Shown: piece after piece, positions 1 to 7,733 of the stretch
Layout of the letters: each line of letters opens with the position of its first letter
Numbering within the stretch: position 1 is the stretch's first letter
Assembly: GCF_004341205.1 (NCBI RefSeq)
Contig: NZ_SLUL01000010.1
Location: 1 to 64,000, forward strand
DNA: 64,000 nt
Direction: 5' to 3'
Source of the DNA: Thermolongibacillus altinsuensis
Lineage (GTDB): Bacteria > Bacillota > Bacilli > Bacillales > Anoxybacillaceae
The notes under the pieces: generated by a model
Databases searched by the model: none
What the model saw: the letters and a program-made list of their open reading frames with translations, nothing else
Told to the model about the DNA's origin: nothing
Position numbers and translations under genes: made by a program

Positions 1-186
1 TTCAAAACTGTTTGCGTTCATATCCATTATGGGAAGGAATGATGGATTTTCATGCATGGGTGGGGAGTAAAATTACTCATGGATGTTTTTATTGGCTCTT
101 TTCTAAAAGATTGTTGCTAATAGCTCAATAAATGTTTACCAAATTTTTTCAAAAATAATGGTATAATAAATCTGGGAGTGATGATT

Positions 187-477
187 ATGTTAAGGTTAAT
201 ATTGGTAATCATAACGATACCCTTAGTAGTCATTCATTTCGCCATTCTATACTTTTGGGTTTTCGATTGGCGAAAATTGGTTACACAAGTGGGCTTAATA
301 AGTTGGATTTTCTCAATTATATTGGGTATTCTCGTCTATTTTGCTTATCGAAAGTTCATTAAAAACCAAAAATTTACTGTTGTCAGTAGAAAAGTATTAT
401 TCAGTTCAACTTTAATGTCCATCGTTTTAGGTGTTCTTACGTTAGTCATTGAAGTAATTACAAGGTCAATGCCTTAG
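187..477 (+). CDS. Small three-helix membrane protein, unknown function
   Basis: A 96-residue hydrophobic protein with three predicted membrane helices (about residues 3-24, 34-52 and 69-92 counted from the chosen start) and a basic stretch between helices 2 and 3. I start at the ATG at 187 because GGGAG at 174-178 lies 8 bases upstream; the GTG at 178 and ATG at 181 overlap or crowd that site. A perfect TATAAT at 162-167 can serve as -10, but no good -35 is visible. There are no catalytic motifs and I do not recognise a family. It stands alone beside IS debris, so it may be accessory. Confidence 0.6.
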   Translation: MLRLILVIITIPLVVIHFAILYFWVFDWRKLVTQVGLISWIFSIILGILVYFAYRKFIKNQKFTVVSRKVLFSSTLMSIVLGVLTLVIEVITRSMP

Positions 478-489
478 AAGGGGATTGAT

Positions 490-777
490 TTATGCACTCC
501 TTCTAATTGTTTCAACAGTTGTAAAATTTACTTGTTGGCAAGAGGCAAGGAACATTTCTTTCGCTTGTTCTTTTTTCGGTATCTTCTTATTCAATTCAAG
601 AAAACGATGCCAGAATAAGTAGTTATCAAGGTATTTCGTTGCTACACCTTGAAACCTATCCATCCACTTTTTCAAACGAGTATGATACCCGTTGACGTGT
701 TGAATATGGTAAATTCCTTTCTTCGTATAGACACCTTTGCGAACATTAATGGCTTCGTGTTGTAATCCCTGTCAAGG
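490..777 (-). pseudogene. IS1595-family transposase, C-terminal remnant
   Basis: The minus strand encodes the C-terminal part of an ISXO2/IS1595-type DDE transposase. The readable frame runs from a [16 protein letters not shown] stretch into [19 protein letters not shown] and stops at 490. The typical 'GVATKYL-NYL' C-terminal signature of the family is visible. Going upstream the frame hits a stop near 775, and a shifted frame continues the homology for a few residues, so the gene is frameshifted and truncated. No start, catalytic core or terminal repeat can be seen nearby, so this is a dead fragment. The family call rests on motif memory. Confidence 0.7.
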
Positions 778-939
778 CCGATTATTTTTTGGTTCTTACG
801 TTCTTTTGGTGATAGCTCAAAAAATGTGCGTAATAGAGTAAATAACTAATAGCGTTTCCGACGATTTAGTTTCGGACAATAAAAAGAGACGAACGATAAT
901 TCAATAATTTTAACTGTAATTCGATGTTTCACCAAATAT

Positions 940-1277
<338 letters not shown>

Positions 1278-1594
1278 TTAAGTCCGTACAATTGTGTAAA
1301 AAGGGAATAGAAAAAGAACCATGTTGCTTCCCCCTTTGGCCAAATAAACAGTGAACGCCAAACATAAGGAGTATTGCAACGATGGTTCAATTTCCCGTAA
1401 ATGATGAACTTTTGCACGGGCTATTGCTGAAAGATCAAGGATTGACTAAGCTGCTCGAACAAGTTCTGAATCAAATCCTCGAAGAAGGGTTTGAAGACGC
1501 CACGGCGGTTTTAGGCTATCCAGACCGTTACTGCCGTCGTTTGCGCACAACCAATGGGATGGAACGGCTGAACGAAAATATTGAATTTTTTAGT
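1278..1594 (+). pseudogene. IS256-family transposase, internally deleted
   Basis: An ATG at 1382 opens a 71-codon frame. Its first ~35 residues match the N-terminus of an IS256-type transposase (start MVQFPVNDELL). From about residue 37 it jumps to the conserved C-terminal block (AVLGYPDRYCRRLRTTNGMERLNE). The whole DDE core between them is missing. After LNE the frame ends within six codons in unrelated AT-rich sequence, so the 3' end is lost too. Bases 1278-1380 look like the left flank of the element, including a GTGTAAAAAGG stretch. It cannot encode an active enzyme. Confidence 0.72.
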
Positions 1595-1655
1595 TAAAAT
1601 TATAAAAATTTGCATAATGAAGTCGATATAATAAAATAGAAAGGAAGTGAGAATA

Positions 1656-2033
1656 ATGTTGAGTGGATTAAACCAAGAACAGATGGCAAATTTTAATTCT
1701 AATCGTCAACTTTGGATGCTTCGATCTCTTTATGGATATAAAGGACATGTATTAGAGGAAAAAAATAATGTTGTTATTTTAGATGGTAAAGGTTTTAGAA
1801 ATATGATGGAAAATGCAACTGAACCCATTAATCGAGATAATGTGATACACATGTCAGCGGAAGAAGAACGTCAACTTCGCATTAACGGAAACAGTGAACT
1901 CCTTATTCAAGCATTGAAAAGAGCTGGTGAATTAGGAATACTAGATCCAAATGGGCATCAAAAATCACCTGTTGTACAACGAATTAATCGAAACATAAAT
2001 CAAATTTTAGGATATAAAGCTTACGGATTATAA
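1656..2033 (+). CDS. Hypothetical cytoplasmic protein, 125 aa
   Basis: An intact 125-residue soluble protein of unknown function with no membrane segment or signal peptide. It is rich in Asn, Gln and charged residues. I chose the ATG at 1656 because AAGGAAGTGAG lies immediately upstream; a GTG at 1647 falls inside that site. A TATAAT at 1627-1632 fits a -10 element. The C-terminal half is predicted helical (about residues 70-120). It follows an IS256 remnant and precedes another, so the gene lies in a mobile-element-rich pocket. No domain family is recognised; I would not guess a role. Confidence 0.55.
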   Translation: MLSGLNQEQMANFNSNRQLWMLRSLYGYKGHVLEEKNNVVILDGKGFRNMMENATEPINRDNVIHMSAEEERQLRINGNSELLIQALKRAGELGILDPNGHQKSPVVQRINRNINQILGYKAYGL

Positions 2034-2068
2034 TCAAGAAAAACTGGAAAAGGGCGTTCATTTAGTAA

Positions 2069-2398
2069 TTTTTATTGTTTTTTTCAATAATCAGGTGTTG
2101 TACAACTAAGCCACCTAGACGAGCAATTTCTATAACATTTTTGTGGGATTTTGCATTATTTAGAATTCAATCTCACGTGTACTCATGCCACTTTGATACA
2201 TCTTGATGATCGCTTCCTCCAGCCAGCCGGTATGACGTTAGCAAGGGGCAAACAACTGCGTTTGAAATTCCCCATTTCGGTTTCTCGGGACCAAAAGACC
2301 TTCAATCCGGTCATATTTCGTTGATAGTAGTCATTTCTCATATTCGATGTTTCCGCCTGTTCGATTTAGAGGAAATTTTTGATTTCTTCATCCTAAAA
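2069..2398 (-). pseudogene. IS256-family transposase N-terminal remnant plus short unknown tail
   Basis: Read on the minus strand from about 2398, shifting frames give the N-terminal part of a second IS256-type transposase: EIKNFL, a stop, then IEQAETSNMRNDYYQRNMT, a shift, then RNRNGEFQTQLF, a stop at about 2240, and TGWLEEAIIKMYQSGMSTREI ending near 2166. This order matches the DNA-binding region of the family. At least two stops and one frameshift are present. Beyond the break a short open frame (about 2165-2069, ending IARLGGLVVQHLIIEKNN) may be the C-terminal scrap of another gene; I do not recognise it. Nothing else is seen in this gap. Confidence 0.68.
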
Positions 2399-2443
2399 TG
2401 AAAACAAATATTTTTTGAAGAAATTAAAAGGAAGGAATAATAA

Positions 2444-2620
2444 ATGAAAACTAAATTTCTTAATTACTTTGGCCCTATTTTATTAATGGGATATGGTGTT
2501 TATCAGGTTATTAATAATGGTGTTGATATAACTTCTATTATTATTATCTTAGCTGCCACCTTTTCATTAATCTTGACCATTTATTCCGAAAATATCAAAA
2601 ATGATGAAAAAATAAAATAA
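2444..2620 (+). CDS. Small two-helix membrane protein, 58 aa
   Basis: A short frame of 58 residues beginning MKTKFLNYFGP. A good ribosome site (AAAAGGAAGGAA, about 2427-2437) lies ahead of the ATG. The peptide has two hydrophobic segments, roughly residues 9-24 and 29-47, and a charged, Lys-rich C-terminus ending NDEKIK. This fits a two-helix integral membrane protein. No family is recognised. It stands alone between an IS remnant and a convergent CXXC protein gene. The good ribosome site and clean membrane pattern argue for a real gene, but a spurious frame in AT-rich DNA cannot be excluded. Confidence 0.5.
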   Translation: MKTKFLNYFGPILLMGYGVYQVINNGVDITSIIIILAATFSLILTIYSENIKNDEKIK

Positions 2621-2670
2621 AATATATTATTGTTTGTTGATTTAGGAACATGAAGAATAGGCTACTGTAT

Positions 2671-2973
2671 TCAGAACAGAGCCTCTTCTTTGTTTGTTAC
2701 CTCGACAAGAAATGGTACGATCAATACGACTAAGAGAGAATAAACAATTAATGTGATAACAGAGATTGTCGTTGGAATCTGGAATGAAGTTAAAAGCACT
2801 AACAAGATAGGCACGGTTGCCGCTACGAGAAACAATTTTTTTTTCGACTTAGCGGTAAAAAATAGTTGTTGCTTGCAATTTGGACAACGCAACGAGTATC
2901 TGTTGACAAGCAGCGTCTGCTTAAATATCTCTGTCCACGAAAGTTTACGGTTACAATTTACACATGAAGGCAT
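2671..2973 (-). CDS. CXXC-CXXC small membrane protein (TIGR04104-like)
   Basis: A 100-residue protein with an N-terminal zinc-ribbon-like region and two membrane helices. The cysteine pairs are C4-x2-C7 and C30-x2-C33, 22 residues apart, followed by a basic stretch (KSKKK, about 43-47) and hydrophobic segments at about 48-66 and 70-90. This layout matches the small 'cxxc_20_cxxc' family of Firmicutes, whose function is unknown. The N-terminus should bind a metal on the cytoplasmic face. The gene is convergent with the 58-residue membrane protein and has no operon partner. Confidence 0.7.
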   Translation of the reverse strand: MPSCVNCNRKLSWTEIFKQTLLVNRYSLRCPNCKQQLFFTAKSKKKLFLVAATVPILLVLLTSFQIPTTISVITLIVYSLLVVLIVPFLVEVTNKEEALF

Positions 2974-3028
2974 ATTTCATCCCCCTCTTGCTCTCATCCA
3001 TGACACATTAGGAAATGGCAAAAGTTGA

Positions 3029-3330
3029 CCTTCTTAAAAATTCATATTAAAATTTCTGTTTCTTTACTCCATAACCTCTCACAAAAGATTTTTACATATA
3101 TATTCATAAATACCATTTTTGTTAATAATTCTATATTCCATTACTTTTTTCCTTCTTTAATTAAACTGTCCATTAGTGAAATAAGTTTTGCTTAAAAATA
3201 ATTATAAATATATTTCTACCACATAAACCGAAGAGCCAATAAAAATATATTCAAATTATTCCTTATAATTATCAAATTATTTATTTAAAAAACCGATAAT
3301 AATAACAAATACTATTTTAGGGGGTAAAGT
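3029..3330. other. AT-rich gap, no gene seen
   Basis: About 300 bases of strongly AT-rich DNA between the CXXC protein and the broken secreted-protein gene. I see no frame with a ribosome site except AGGGGGTAAAGT just before 3331, which serves the decayed gene downstream. No clear terminator hairpin or repeat is visible. Confidence 0.5.
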
Positions 3331-4411
3331 ATGAAATGAATTCATTTTTTGGAAAACCAGGTAAGACATTAATTTTGTTTTAATTTTCACTTTGTTGGCC
3401 ATTGGAGTACAGAAAAGCTATGCGAATGAATTACTTGTATCAAATCTAAACATGAATTCAATTATTGAACTACAAGAAAGTATGGATTTTACGGATGAAT
3501 CACTATCGGTAAATACTGATAAAGCACAAACTGAAATAAAAACAAACAAAAATTGGAAACGTTATACCAAAAATTCAATCCCAATATAATGTAGGTGGTT
3601 TAATATTAAACTCTCAGGATTCTTTAACAGAAGATGAACCGAACGACTTATTTTTCTTTAGTCCTAAAAACGTTAGTATCCAGAATTTTATCAGAAAACG
3701 CTGATTATATTGCAACTTTATGTTGGAGATTTTGAAAATGAATTAGCATATCCCACTAACATCTATAGTTCACCGGGAGAATTAATGGTATTAAGTAATC
3801 TTCCAGCAGGTGATTATGCTTTAGGTGTATTTTCACAAGGGACTTTGGGGATACATACACACTTCAACTGAATGCCTCCAATCCTGCTAATTTTAATGAA
3901 GCCCTATTTATTTCGCTAGATTTCACAAAATTCGTTGCAAAATATAGCGATGATTCCGTGTATACAAACGGTCAATGTGTGCTGAATTTAAGTGGAAATA
4001 ATGAACATCTTGATTGGGAAAAAATATTATTTCTCATACAACGGGGGATATTCGCAAAGAATGCATTCCCTATCGGATATAAAGATATCTGCTGTTTCAG
4101 AGCCGATTACCTACTCTTCTAGTTATGCAAGTTCTGATTTTGCAATTATGGTATATCTAGATGTGGGGACGCTTTTCACATACCATGAATCGCAATATCA
4201 ATCTGATCCAACCCCATACTACTACAGTTCATTTGTCGATACTTTAGGTAAAGAGACACCACGTAGACTGGAAGCTGACGATTTTAACTATGGCGATCAC
4301 ATCTTAATCGTCGATTTAACAACGGGGAAATCAATCGACTTCCTCAGTGTGTTGAATTTTTACTATGCAAGTGGTGTAGAACCATTACCTTCTATTGATT
4401 ATTTAGAATAG
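3331..4411 (+). pseudogene. Decayed secreted protein, multiple frameshifts
   Basis: A ribosome site (AGGGGGTAAAGT) and ATG at 3331 lead into a gene that can only be read by changing frame several times. The pieces are a signal-peptide-like stretch (TLILF, shift, FTLLAIGVQKSYA, to about 3425), NELLVSNLNMNSI..., then VGGLILNSQDSLTEDEPNDLFFFSP (about 3590-3680), YVGDFENELAYPTNIYSSPGELMVL (about 3720-3800), LNASNPANFNEALFIS (about 3870-3920) and a last intact block from 3992 to 4411. Together they suggest an exported protein of roughly 350 residues. Five or so lesions, several at T or A runs, point to decay. The family is unknown. Confidence 0.65.
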
Positions 4412-4425
4412 GAGGGGATGACCCC

Positions 4426-5367
4426 ATGAAAATTGATCTTGGATATATCGGGGCGATGGTCGCCCGAAATGATGCCAGAATGCCATCCATACATGAAATC
4501 AAAAATCCATTAGCTGGAAAGCAAGTGGAAGTCATCAGAAATGGAGAGGCTTATAAAATCACCCTTTCGGATGAAATCAAACAGGTTCAAGGTCTGATGA
4601 GCATGACGGTAGAAGAGTTTTTTTCAAAAGATATTAACGTACAAAACGCAGACCCTACCGATATTTTTTCTTATCGGCCACAGGATCAATGGCTCGTTTT
4701 CAGTCAATATTTACATGAGTCCAAATACTTTGATTCGCTAAGCGATGGAGAATTGAAGAAAGTGGAATCCATCTTACAACACATTACGGATGGAATGGAT
4801 AGTTTAGCGAAATATGCAGGGATTAACCTTTTTGGAATAAAGAAGCAACAGCTTAACTCTTATGAAGCCCATCTTGAATTGGCTTCTTCGACAGCTGCGC
4901 TTCAACATTTCAGCGATACGTTTTTAAGTGGTGATGTAAAAACCGGATTTGATCAACTGATTCAAGATTATGTTCGTCACAATACGAAAAAAGTGATGGA
5001 TTATCAATCTGTAGAGGAAATATTCTATGCAGCACGGGCCAAAATCAATCCGCTGAATGTTCCACTAACATACCAACAAGCACGTCATTTATCAATGACG
5101 AATAAACTCGGAAAAACCATTTATACACACGAAGAAATTGAATCGGTGATAAAAAATTATCAAGAAATGTTTAAAGAAATTAAAAATGAAGATGATTTAT
5201 CCTCTGTTCTATTAAAAGCTAAAGAACAGCTGCTCGAATTTGTAACGAAAGGTATTTCACCAAAGGATGCGGATTACCAATTAGCAAAAAATTTTGTTAC
5301 ACAACGTTCCAATGATACATTCAAGCGAATCGAGAATTACTGGCATATGTTATTGCAAGAAAAATAA
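4426..5367 (+). CDS. Hypothetical cytoplasmic protein, 313 aa
   Basis: An intact, soluble, largely helical 313-residue protein without signal peptide, membrane segment or cysteine-rich site. A ribosome site (AGGAGGGGATG) precedes the ATG by a few bases. It starts 15 bases after the broken secreted-protein gene on the same strand, so the two were probably one operon (for example an exported protein and a partner acting inside the cell). Residues 1-60 look like a small beta-rich domain (GKQVEVIRNGEAYKITLSDE) and 130-313 look helical. I do not recognise the family. It is followed by a strong terminator. Confidence 0.7.
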   Translation: MKIDLGYIGAMVARNDARMPSIHEIKNPLAGKQVEVIRNGEAYKITLSDEIKQVQGLMSMTVEEFFSKDINVQNADPTDIFSYRPQDQWLVFSQYLHESKYFDSLSDGELKKVESILQHITDGMDSLAKYAGINLFGIKKQQLNSYEAHLELASSTAALQHFSDTFLSGDVKTGFDQLIQDYVRHNTKKVMDYQSVEEIFYAARAKINPLNVPLTYQQARHLSMTNKLGKTIYTHEEIESVIKNYQEMFKEIKNEDDLSSVLLKAKEQLLEFVTKGISPKDADYQLAKNFVTQRSNDTFKRIENYWHMLLQEK

Positions 5368-5425
5368 TGCTAAAAGATAGGGCAAAATTTTGTACTTTTA
5401 GTTACGGTATGTATTACCCTTTTGG

Positions 5426-5454
5426 AGATAGCCAATTTTGGCTATCTCTTTTTT
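5426..5454 (+). terminator. Rho-independent terminator after the 313-aa gene
   Basis: AGATAGCCAA at 5426-5435 pairs with TTGGCTATCT at 5438-5447, followed by CTTTTTTT. It ends the plus-strand unit that contains the 313-residue protein. Confidence 0.85.
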
Positions 5455-5472
5455 GGTGCTATGTCAAGAAAA

Positions 5473-5916
5473 CGGACACGTTAAACAGAGAGAAATTTTT
5501 AGAAACACTGAGAACTTGGCACATCTTCACAACAAGAAACTCATTTCGGTGTTGAAAAATGAATGCGTAAATTACTTCTGGTTAAGATGCATAACGTTTT
5601 TTTAGAATCGCGCATTCCTCCTCCAACTCTTGATTGCGACGACGTAACTCGATGATTTCTTGATTTTTTGACTTGATGTTGCCTAAACCCACAAAACTCG
5701 TGCCATTGCTTTCTTTGTATTCTTTGACCCAACGATGAAGAGTGTTATAAGCCAAACCTGACCCTTTTGCCACTTGAGAGATGGACTTGTCCCCCTCCAA
5801 GCATAACTCAACAGCTTGAATCTTGTATTCTTGATCAAATGTTCTCTTTTTCATGATTGGACACCTCGAACCTATTGTAATTAAGTTTATTATAATCTCC
5901 CTGTTCTCCGTGTCCA
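5473..5916 (-). mobile_element. Internally deleted IS3-family element with both ends
   Basis: Both terminal inverted repeats can be seen. The right end, read inward on the minus strand from 5916, is TGGACACGGAGAACAGGGAG. The left end, read on the plus strand from 5473, is CGGACACGTTAAACAGAGAG, matching at about 15 of 20 positions. Between them lie an intact OrfA (5582-5854) and only the first ~30 codons of OrfB (EVIYAFIFQHRNEFLVVKMCQVLSVS, about 5575-5500). The DDE catalytic core is missing, so the 444-base element is non-autonomous. I see no clear target duplication. Confidence 0.7.
5582..5854 (-). CDS. IS3-family transposase OrfA
   Basis: A 90-residue protein with an N-terminal helix-turn-helix (about residues 5-50, YKIQAVELCLEGDKSISQVAKGSG) and a C-terminal leucine-zipper-like coiled coil (about 60-88), the normal layout of IS3-family OrfA. 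I start at the ATG at 5854 because GAGGTG lies 7 bases upstream; the frame is open further but without a ribosome site. A run of seven A bases followed by CG (near 5597) is the type of slippery site used for -1 frameshifting into OrfB, but here OrfB is truncated, so OrfA is at most a DNA-binding relic. Confidence 0.72.
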   Translation of the reverse strand: MKKRTFDQEYKIQAVELCLEGDKSISQVAKGSGLAYNTLHRWVKEYKESNGTSFVGLGNIKSKNQEIIELRRRNQELEEECAILKKRYAS

Positions 5917-5938
5917 ATTTTTAGACTAACATCAATTT

Positions 5939-6763
5939 CTACATATTTTTGCTTTTCTGAAGAAGTTTGGATTCTCCTGTACGTTCCCATTCTTCTACTG
6001 TTTCATATGCTCTTTCAGGAGAATACCCTTTCCCTACAAGAACTCCCATTAGAATAAATTCTTGAAGAATGTGTGTAGAATTTATTCCTCTTTTAACATC
6101 CTCTAATCCTTCATTTACCAAAAATTCCGTGTACTGTATCCATTCATCTGGAGTCCTGCCAAAAATAACTGTATTTCCATTACCATGACCGTAACCTTCT
6201 TCCCCAGCCAATGCATCTGCTTTGGTAACATGAACAGTACCAAATGGATGGTTAGGAGGAGCATATATCGAGTAAAGTTTTAGCGGAATATTACCTGTAT
6301 TGGTTAGATTATGCCATGTTCCAGCAGGTATCATTATTGCAGAATCATCATAGACATTTCTTTCAAAGGTTAAATTATCTTTACTCTTGCCCATTTGAAC
6401 AATCCCCTGGCCTTGTTCAATACGTAAGAATTGATCAACGTTAGGATGCATTTCCAAACCGATATCTTCGCCAACATTGAGACTCATCAAAGTAACTTGT
6501 AAATGTGTTCCTGTCCATAAAGCAGTACGATACGTATTGTTTTGCTTTGTTGCTTCATTGATATTAACAACAAATGATTTTGGTCCATAATCTGTTAAAA
6601 AAATACTTCCAACACCGTTGGAAGAGCGAAAAGAATCAAATCTGTTTGCATGCTCTATCTCATTAGGAAAAGTCCAGTAAACAGACTGTCTTCCATAGTT
6701 ATACATTGGTACATTAACATAATAAGGATATTGATATGGATACATATAAGGAACATAGGACAT
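5939..6763 (-). CDS. Cupin-domain protein with Tyr/Pro-rich N-terminus
   Basis: A 274-residue protein. The first ~25 residues are Tyr/Pro-rich (MSYVPYMYPYQYPYYV), a composition common in spore-coat-associated proteins. The middle holds a single cupin barrel: motif 1 around GEDIGLEMHPNVDQFLRIEQG, with HPN where the consensus has HxH, and motif 2 PAGTWHNLTNTG. A helical tail of about 80 residues follows (from DEWIQYTEFLV). I prefer the ATG at 6763, which has AAGGGATTGAG upstream, over the GTG at 6781. Bound metal and substrate cannot be told. The gene is single, between two IS3 remnants. A spore or coat role is only inferred from composition. Confidence 0.72.
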   Translation of the reverse strand: MSYVPYMYPYQYPYYVNVPMYNYGRQSVYWTFPNEIEHANRFDSFRSSNGVGSIFLTDYGPKSFVVNINEATKQNNTYRTALWTGTHLQVTLMSLNVGEDIGLEMHPNVDQFLRIEQGQGIVQMGKSKDNLTFERNVYDDSAIMIPAGTWHNLTNTGNIPLKLYSIYAPPNHPFGTVHVTKADALAGEEGYGHGNGNTVIFGRTPDEWIQYTEFLVNEGLEDVKRGINSTHILQEFILMGVLVGKGYSPERAYETVEEWERTGESKLLQKSKNM

Positions 6764-7321
6764 TTTTCTCAATCCCTTCACAGTTTATAAAATTATCCTA
6801 TGCACTTGTTAAGGTCAAGGTGACTTATTTAAAGAAAGCGTTTTTAGCCTAAAACACTTATTTTATTAAATGTACCATTAAGATTTTTAAGCCATTGCGT
6901 ATCCATAGAACAAGCAAGACCTACCAATACCCCCTACTTCCTCCCTGTATCCCCTTATAGCCTATCTGTAAAATAACAAGTGGGTGGGTGCTGACGACAA
7001 ACTCTCTTTAATCTTCCATTGTCATTCTGTTACTCGTTTATTCGTTGCCGCTGTCTTTTGCCTGTCGTCCTGCTTGCTATCATTGTTGTGCCCCTGTTTT
7101 ATCTGTTGCATTGTGATTGTTACTTTTGATAGTGCCCTAAGCCTCATTATTTCGTTACTGTTGGAATACTTGCATAAGTGTTGGTTTATGATGATTATTT
7201 ATTGTTCGCCATGACTTTTTTAATCTGTCCAGATCAGTTACACCTTCTGCACAACACAAAAAAGACTACACCGTAGAAGATGTTGCCTTCTTCTTAATTC
7301 CAATGTGAAAACACTTCTTTT
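6764..7321. other. Gap of ~560 bases without a supported gene
   Basis: No frame with a ribosome site and protein-like composition is visible on either strand. The plus-strand frame at 6984-7214 is Cys/Leu/Ser-rich with a poor start and looks random. The bases next to 6764 must hold the cupin promoter on the minus strand. The rest may be degraded insertion DNA, but I can match nothing specific. Confidence 0.5.
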
Positions 7322-7513
7322 TCAACACTTTCCTCGTTTCTCTTCTAATCCTTGAATTCCTTCGTTTTTATAGTGATTTGCCCATCTATATAACATGGAA
7401 GAAGAGATTTTAAATTGATTGATGATTTCACTTTTAGTCCAACCCTCATCCAAATATTTCTTCACAACGTCTAATTTATATTCTTTACTGTATGTTTTTC
7501 TGATTTTGCCCAT
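7322..7513 (-). pseudogene. IS3/IS150-type OrfA fragment
   Basis: A 63-residue frame with a good ribosome site (GGAGGGG) ahead of the ATG at 7513. It encodes a transposase helix-turn-helix domain (TYSKEYKLDVVKKYLDEGWTKSEIINQFKISSSMLYRW) like the N-terminal domain of IS150-group OrfA. Full-length OrfA is usually 90-170 residues, so the coiled coil and everything downstream, including OrfB, are missing. An AGTAGACAG ... CTGTCTACT inverted repeat lies just upstream (7532-7565) and may derive from the element's end. This is an inactive remnant. Confidence 0.65.
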
Positions 7514-7531
7514 AAAAATAACCCCTCCGTA

Positions 7532-7565
7532 GTAGACAGTACATCCCTTTCTTTTTTCTGTCTAC
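7532..7565. repeat. 9-bp inverted repeat AGTAGACAG/CTGTCTACT
   Basis: Two perfect 9-base inverted copies about 16 bases apart, directly upstream of the IS150-type OrfA fragment. They could be an insertion-sequence end or an operator for the fragment. Exact limits are approximate. Confidence 0.5.
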
Positions 7566-7621
7566 TATAAGGGAATAATACGGCTGTTCCCAATTTGTCC
7601 CCAAGTATCTCTTCATGTATA

Positions 7622-7655
7622 GATAAATAAAAACCCCTTGACTCTCAAGGGGTTT
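7622..7655 (-). terminator. Terminator of parE-parC
   Basis: AAACCCCTTGA pairs with TCAAGGGGTTT (7631-7655). On the minus strand the hairpin is followed by a T-rich run (TTTTTATTTATC), placing it about 80 bases after the parC stop. Confidence 0.85.
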
Positions 7656-7733
7656 CTGGATGATTCCGACTGGGCGCGAAGTGCGCGACCTCGACCCTTT
7701 CAAATAAAAGAAGCCACTATTTCAAGCAATCTT

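Noticed and set aside
5367-5555. Plus-strand frame of 62 codons after the 313-aa gene
   Set aside because: It reads straight through the strong terminator at 5426-5454 and into the IS3 end, has no ribosome site, and its composition looks random.
6984-7214. Plus-strand frame of 76 codons in the 6.8-7.3 kb gap
   Set aside because: No ribosome site, a poor start and Cys/Leu/Ser-rich composition; likely chance.
7656-7710. GC-rich stretch with GGGCGCGAAGTGCGCGACC behind parC as a possible integration site or RNA
   Set aside because: It can form a small hairpin, but I see no tRNA end, integrase gene or repeated copy in the window, so there is no support.
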